Below are positions 8,649 to 10,668 of a stretch of 10,668 bases of DNA, piece by piece. Where the stretch lies: NCBI GenBank assembly GCA_021372695.1, contig JAJFTY010000043.1, forward strand, positions 1 to 10,668. The letters are read 5' to 3'. The notes beneath the pieces are model-generated. The model did no database searches. It was not told the DNA's origin and saw nothing but the letters and a program-made list of their open reading frames with translations. The DNA is from Deltaproteobacteria bacterium. Lineage in GTDB: Bacteria; Desulfobacterota; Syntrophia; Syntrophales; UBA5619. The stretch's first letter is position 1, and each line of letters opens with the position of its first letter. A program made the position numbers and the translations under genes.

Positions 8649-9764
8649 TCACGGAGCTGCTTGGGGCACTTTTGGGGTACTTTCTGCCGCTCCTCCTTCG
8701 TACTCTTTCACAAACAACGATCCGTCGTTATGGGTCATGTTGGGAATGTAAGCGAAGTATTTCTCGATGATCATTTTCAACGACGTGTGTCCCATCATCT
8801 TTTGTACCCACCCGATATTCTCTCCGGACGTTACCATGAGGGTTGCAAAAGTGTGACGTGTTTGGATCATCGGTCGGTATTTAATACCGATCTCCTTCAA
8901 ACACGCTGTCCATGCGGTCTTTCGGAGGGTCTCGACATCGACGGGTTTATCATCCATGTTGAGAAACACATACTTGCTCCTCATTCTTGTTGCTTGAGCC
9001 TGTTCCAGAAGCGATTTGCGAACCATGGGCAACATGTCAATCGTTCGGTACGAACCTTCTGTCTTTGGACGACCTTCTTCACCGTAAACCCTTGTCTCCA
9101 CGATATCAATCTTGCCAGTATCGAGATGGACGTTTTCCCATTTCAATGCCGCCATTTCTCCTCCCCTCATACCTGTGAAAAAGGCGACGGTGAAGAATGG
9201 TCTGTAGAAGGGGTTAACATGATCCAAAAAACGACGGACCTCGTCCATGGACAGGGGGGCAATTTTTGGTTTGTTGATCTTGTGGTTCTCAACTATCAAC
9301 ATTATGTTTTCTTTGACGTATTTGTTCTTATACGCTAGCTTGAACACCGATCTCAGTGGCACCAAGATGTTGTTGATTCGTTTCGCCGAGCATTCCAGCT
9401 CGGAGATCATTTCCTCGATATCGAGGTAGGTGATTTCAGCGATTGGGGTATTACCGAATCGTGGAAGGAGATAGGTGTTCATTGCGGATTTGTAGTCGAT
9501 CATCGTGGATGGTCTGATTTTCTTGATGGTTATCTTGACCCATTTTTCGACTATTTCCCCAAAAAGTAGTCCCCCTCCGTCATTTGTCTTGGCAGTCCGC
9601 AGATCGCCATGCAGCTTGATGTCTCTGAGATACTCATCCCTGATCCGCCTTGCTTCCGTGATCGATTGTGAAAGAGCTTTCCTGATCCTCCGACCGTTGG
9701 TCTTGGTTACGAAGTACCAGGTGTCACCCCTTAATATCATGTGGTGATTCTTGTCTTTGACCAT
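8649..9764 (-). CDS. int: Tyrosine recombinase / phage-type integrase
   Basis: The protein catalyses site-specific recombination that inserts and excises the element at ssrA. Counting from the longest possible start (ATG at 9774-9776, 375 residues), it has a short N-terminal arm-type DNA-binding part (about 12-60) and a SAM-like core-binding domain (about 72-155). The catalytic domain follows (about 175-345), with R204 (TGMRGGE), K238, R307 (QTRHTFAT), H330 (MMGHTS) and nucleophile Y340 (EKYFAYI). The His normally three residues before the second Arg is Ile304; many phage-type integrases also vary here. I place the start at the ATG 9762-9764 (371 residues) because GGAGG at 9770-9774 is spaced five bases before it, while it abuts or overlaps the earlier ATGs. 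The upstream HTH gene stops in the overlapping TGATG, implying translational coupling. The C-terminal end is Ala/Pro-rich and points at ssrA. Confidence 0.93.
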   Translation of the reverse strand: MVKDKNHHMILRGDTWYFVTKTNGRRIRKALSQSITEARRIRDEYLRDIKLHGDLRTAKTNDGGGLLFGEIVEKWVKITIKKIRPSTMIDYKSAMNTYLLPRFGNTPIAEITYLDIEEMISELECSAKRINNILVPLRSVFKLAYKNKYVKENIMLIVENHKINKPKIAPLSMDEVRRFLDHVNPFYRPFFTVAFFTGMRGGEMAALKWENVHLDTGKIDIVETRVYGEEGRPKTEGSYRTIDMLPMVRKSLLEQAQATRMRSKYVFLNMDDKPVDVETLRKTAWTACLKEIGIKYRPMIQTRHTFATLMVTSGENIGWVQKMMGHTSLKMIIEKYFAYIPNMTHNDGSLFVKEYEGGAAESTPKVPQAAP

Positions 9765-10033
9765 CATATCCTCCATTCCTTGTGCTGTTTGGGGGATATT
9801 CCAGGTCTTTCCCTTTTTATTTCCTTAGGTCTGACCACCTCCTTCTCTTGATGAAGCGATTGCCGTTCGAGCTTCTCGACTGACTCGACGGGGTATAGCA
9901 CCCTGGTTGATCCGGGGACCCGCAGGTACTGGAGCAACCCTTTTTCCCGCCAATTTTTGACGGTCGACTGTGTGATTCTAAATCTATCAGCAACTTCGCT
10001 TTGGGTCAAATACACTTTCGGCTGGTCGTCCAT
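9764..10033 (-). CDS. Excisionase-type helix-turn-helix protein
   Basis: This is an 89-residue basic protein. Residues about 8-58 form a MerR/excisionase-like winged helix-turn-helix: YLTQSEVADRF, then ITQSTVKNWREKGLL as the turn and recognition helix, then a wing (VPGSTRVLYP) and VEKLERQ. The last 30 residues are charged and look unstructured (EVVRPKEIKRERPG). Proteins of this kind next to an integrase usually act as recombination directionality factors, bending DNA at the attachment site for excision, or as small repressors. The role here is inferred from position. Its TGA (9764-9766) overlaps the int start, so the two form a two-gene operon read towards ssrA. Upstream of its ATG is only a modest AAGAG about 8 bases away. 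Confidence 0.8.
   Translation of the reverse strand: MDDQPKVYLTQSEVADRFRITQSTVKNWREKGLLQYLRVPGSTRVLYPVESVEKLERQSLHQEKEVVRPKEIKRERPGISPKQHKEWRI
9770..9774 (-). promoter_or_regulatory. GGAGG ribosome site inside the HTH gene that sets the int start
   Basis: Three in-frame ATGs (9774-9776, 9765-9767, 9762-9764) could open int. GGAGG overlaps the first, is two bases from the second, and is five bases from the third, so only the third is well placed. The third shares its A with the TGA of the HTH gene. Confidence 0.6.
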
Positions 10034-10289
10034 TTTTCAACTCTTATCAAATGGGATGATATTCCACTGTTCGTCTAACAAGAAATACCGGACAAACGTG
10101 ATTAAGCTGACCAGGGTGAAAAAAAGGGGTATAAGGGAGCCGAGGTATCGTTTTGGTTAGAATTGGGAAGGATAATGAATGTTATTCCAGTGATAACAAG
10201 ATATTACGGTTATCACGGAGATGCTCTTGAAAACATTGGGATTGGTTGAATTGTTGAACTATATTGGATTATTGATGAAATGAGGACCT
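10034..10289. other. Intergenic control region between the HTH-int operon and the next island gene
   Basis: These 256 AT-rich bases separate two divergent genes, so promoters for both directions are expected. I see no pair of boxes good enough to name in either direction. The region holds one clear inverted repeat (10190-10216) and a 20-codon reading frame (10221-10283) in the same frame as the following gene. A longer + frame ending at 10160 overlaps the HTH gene antisense and is not credible. Confidence 0.5.
10190..10216. repeat. 8-bp inverted repeat, possible operator
   Basis: GTGATAAC (10190-10197) and GTTATCAC (10209-10216) are perfect inverted copies with an 11-base spacer, so the half-site centres are 19 bases apart, close to two helical turns. 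That geometry suits a dimeric DNA-binding protein on one face of DNA. It sits 73 bases before the start of the next gene and 156 bases upstream of the HTH gene start. The regulator is unknown; the neighbouring HTH protein or an off-window repressor are candidates. Confidence 0.4.
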
Positions 10290-10668
10290 ATGGAAAATAT
10301 TCGGGACAGATTTGATGATTATCTGAAATCCATGTGTGCGAGCAACTATTTCGCTGTGTTTCTTAATGAGCTGATATATAAGGAATTTCAGCTCATGTCC
10401 GTAGAAGAGATTATGACTTCGATGACATCGGATCTGGGAGGGTTTGTCTATCACGAGATCCCCATAAACAATAAAATATTTGATGACTTACAGTTTGTCG
10501 TTGCCGATATGGAGGGATACTGTAGCGACTTGGAGAAATTTGCCTTTCCCAAAGGGGGTTCACTCGAAGAATATCGAAAATGTTACGTTGAGCTGCAGCA
10601 GACCTGTAGGGAGGAACAGGGACGATATGAGAGAAAGCAAGCGGGGGTCGTAAAAATAATTCTGAGAT
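10290..10668 (+). CDS. Unrecognised island protein, N-terminal part, cut by right edge
   Basis: The frame is open from the ATG at 10290 to the end of the window, giving 126 residues and an incomplete codon. GAGG at 10282-10285, four bases before the ATG, supports this start, and a TGA at 10281-10283 closes the frame just upstream. I do not recognise a family. The visible part begins MENIRDRFDDYL and is soluble-looking and acidic, with no signal peptide or membrane segment. It has four Cys (residues 16, 78, 99 and 107) that form no obvious zinc motif. From about residue 92 it turns Glu/Gln/Arg-rich (EEYRK, CREEQGRYERK), possibly a helical or coiled-coil segment. Codon use is AT-rich, unlike the core genes. 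It is the first cargo gene of the island and is divergent from the HTH-int operon. In phage-like elements that position may hold a repressor or accessory gene, but no DNA-binding motif is visible. Confidence 0.7.
   Translation, partial: MENIRDRFDDYLKSMCASNYFAVFLNELIYKEFQLMSVEEIMTSMTSDLGGFVYHEIPINNKIFDDLQFVVADMEGYCSDLEKFAFPKGGSLEEYRKCYVELQQTCREEQGRYERKQAGVVKIILR

Larger units (their letters stand above)
8617..10668. mobile_element. Left end of an ssrA-integrated genomic island or prophage (continues past the window)
   Basis: From the ssrA CCA rightwards the DNA is visibly AT-richer (23/60 GC at 9301-9360 and 19/60 at 10261-10320, against 35/60 at 7201-7260). It carries a tyrosine recombinase, an excisionase-type HTH protein and an unrecognised gene cut by the right edge. 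No phage structural, replication or conjugation gene is in view, so prophage, integrative conjugative element and satellite island cannot be told apart. Confidence 0.75.

Noticed and set aside
8661..9338. 225-codon + strand frame opposite int
   Set aside because: It is fully inside the integrase gene, whose catalytic residues are in order. The antisense product has no recognisable domain.
9957..10160. 67-codon + strand frame over the HTH start
   Set aside because: It overlaps the helix-turn-helix gene antisense, lacks a ribosome site, and its product resembles nothing.
10175..10249. 24-codon frame starting MNVIPVITRYY
   Set aside because: The purine-rich AAGGA is only two bases before the ATG, too close to be effective, and the frame overlaps the inverted repeat and the other small frame.

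Overview
This is a GC-rich bacterial chromosome segment. It carries six protein-coding housekeeping genes (one cut by the left edge) and the tmRNA gene ssrA, followed by the left end of an AT-richer integrated element that uses ssrA as its attachment site. A PlsB-type glycerol-3-phosphate acyltransferase, a PTS enzyme I, a TtcA-like PP-loop protein and a one-piece tmRNA together suggest a Gram-negative proteobacterium. Syntrophic or sulfate-reducing 'deltaproteobacteria' (Desulfobacterota) are my best guess. That placement is inference from protein style and composition, not from a marker gene.

Layout of the core part (1-8616): on the + strand come the C-terminal half of PTS enzyme I (ptsI), a long PlsB acyltransferase, and a YjgR/DUF853 HerA-like ATPase. 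A strong hairpin in the gap at 5100-5264 separates these from enolase (eno), which is on the - strand and converges on them. Eno diverges from a TtcA-like tRNA-thiolation ATPase. Next, on the + strand, are smpB and ssrA, the two partners of trans-translation. The tmRNA is complete from 8257 to an encoded CCA at 8616, and its tag reads ADNYDYALAA.

Layout of the accessory part (8617-10668): base composition drops immediately after the ssrA CCA. For example, 9301-9360 is 23/60 GC and 10261-10320 is 19/60, against 35/60 at 7201-7260. A tyrosine recombinase lies on the - strand, ending 32 bases from ssrA. It is translationally coupled to a small excisionase-type helix-turn-helix protein just upstream. 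Beyond a 256-base regulatory-looking gap with an 8-bp inverted repeat, an unrecognised gene starts at 10290 and runs off the right edge. This is the usual arrangement of a genomic island or prophage integrated at the 3' end of ssrA, with the integrase next to the attachment junction. The cargo and the far junction lie outside the window.

I found no CRISPR array, insertion sequence, tRNA or rRNA. I saw no clearly new multi-gene system in the visible part. The least explained DNA is the island edge at 10034-10668.
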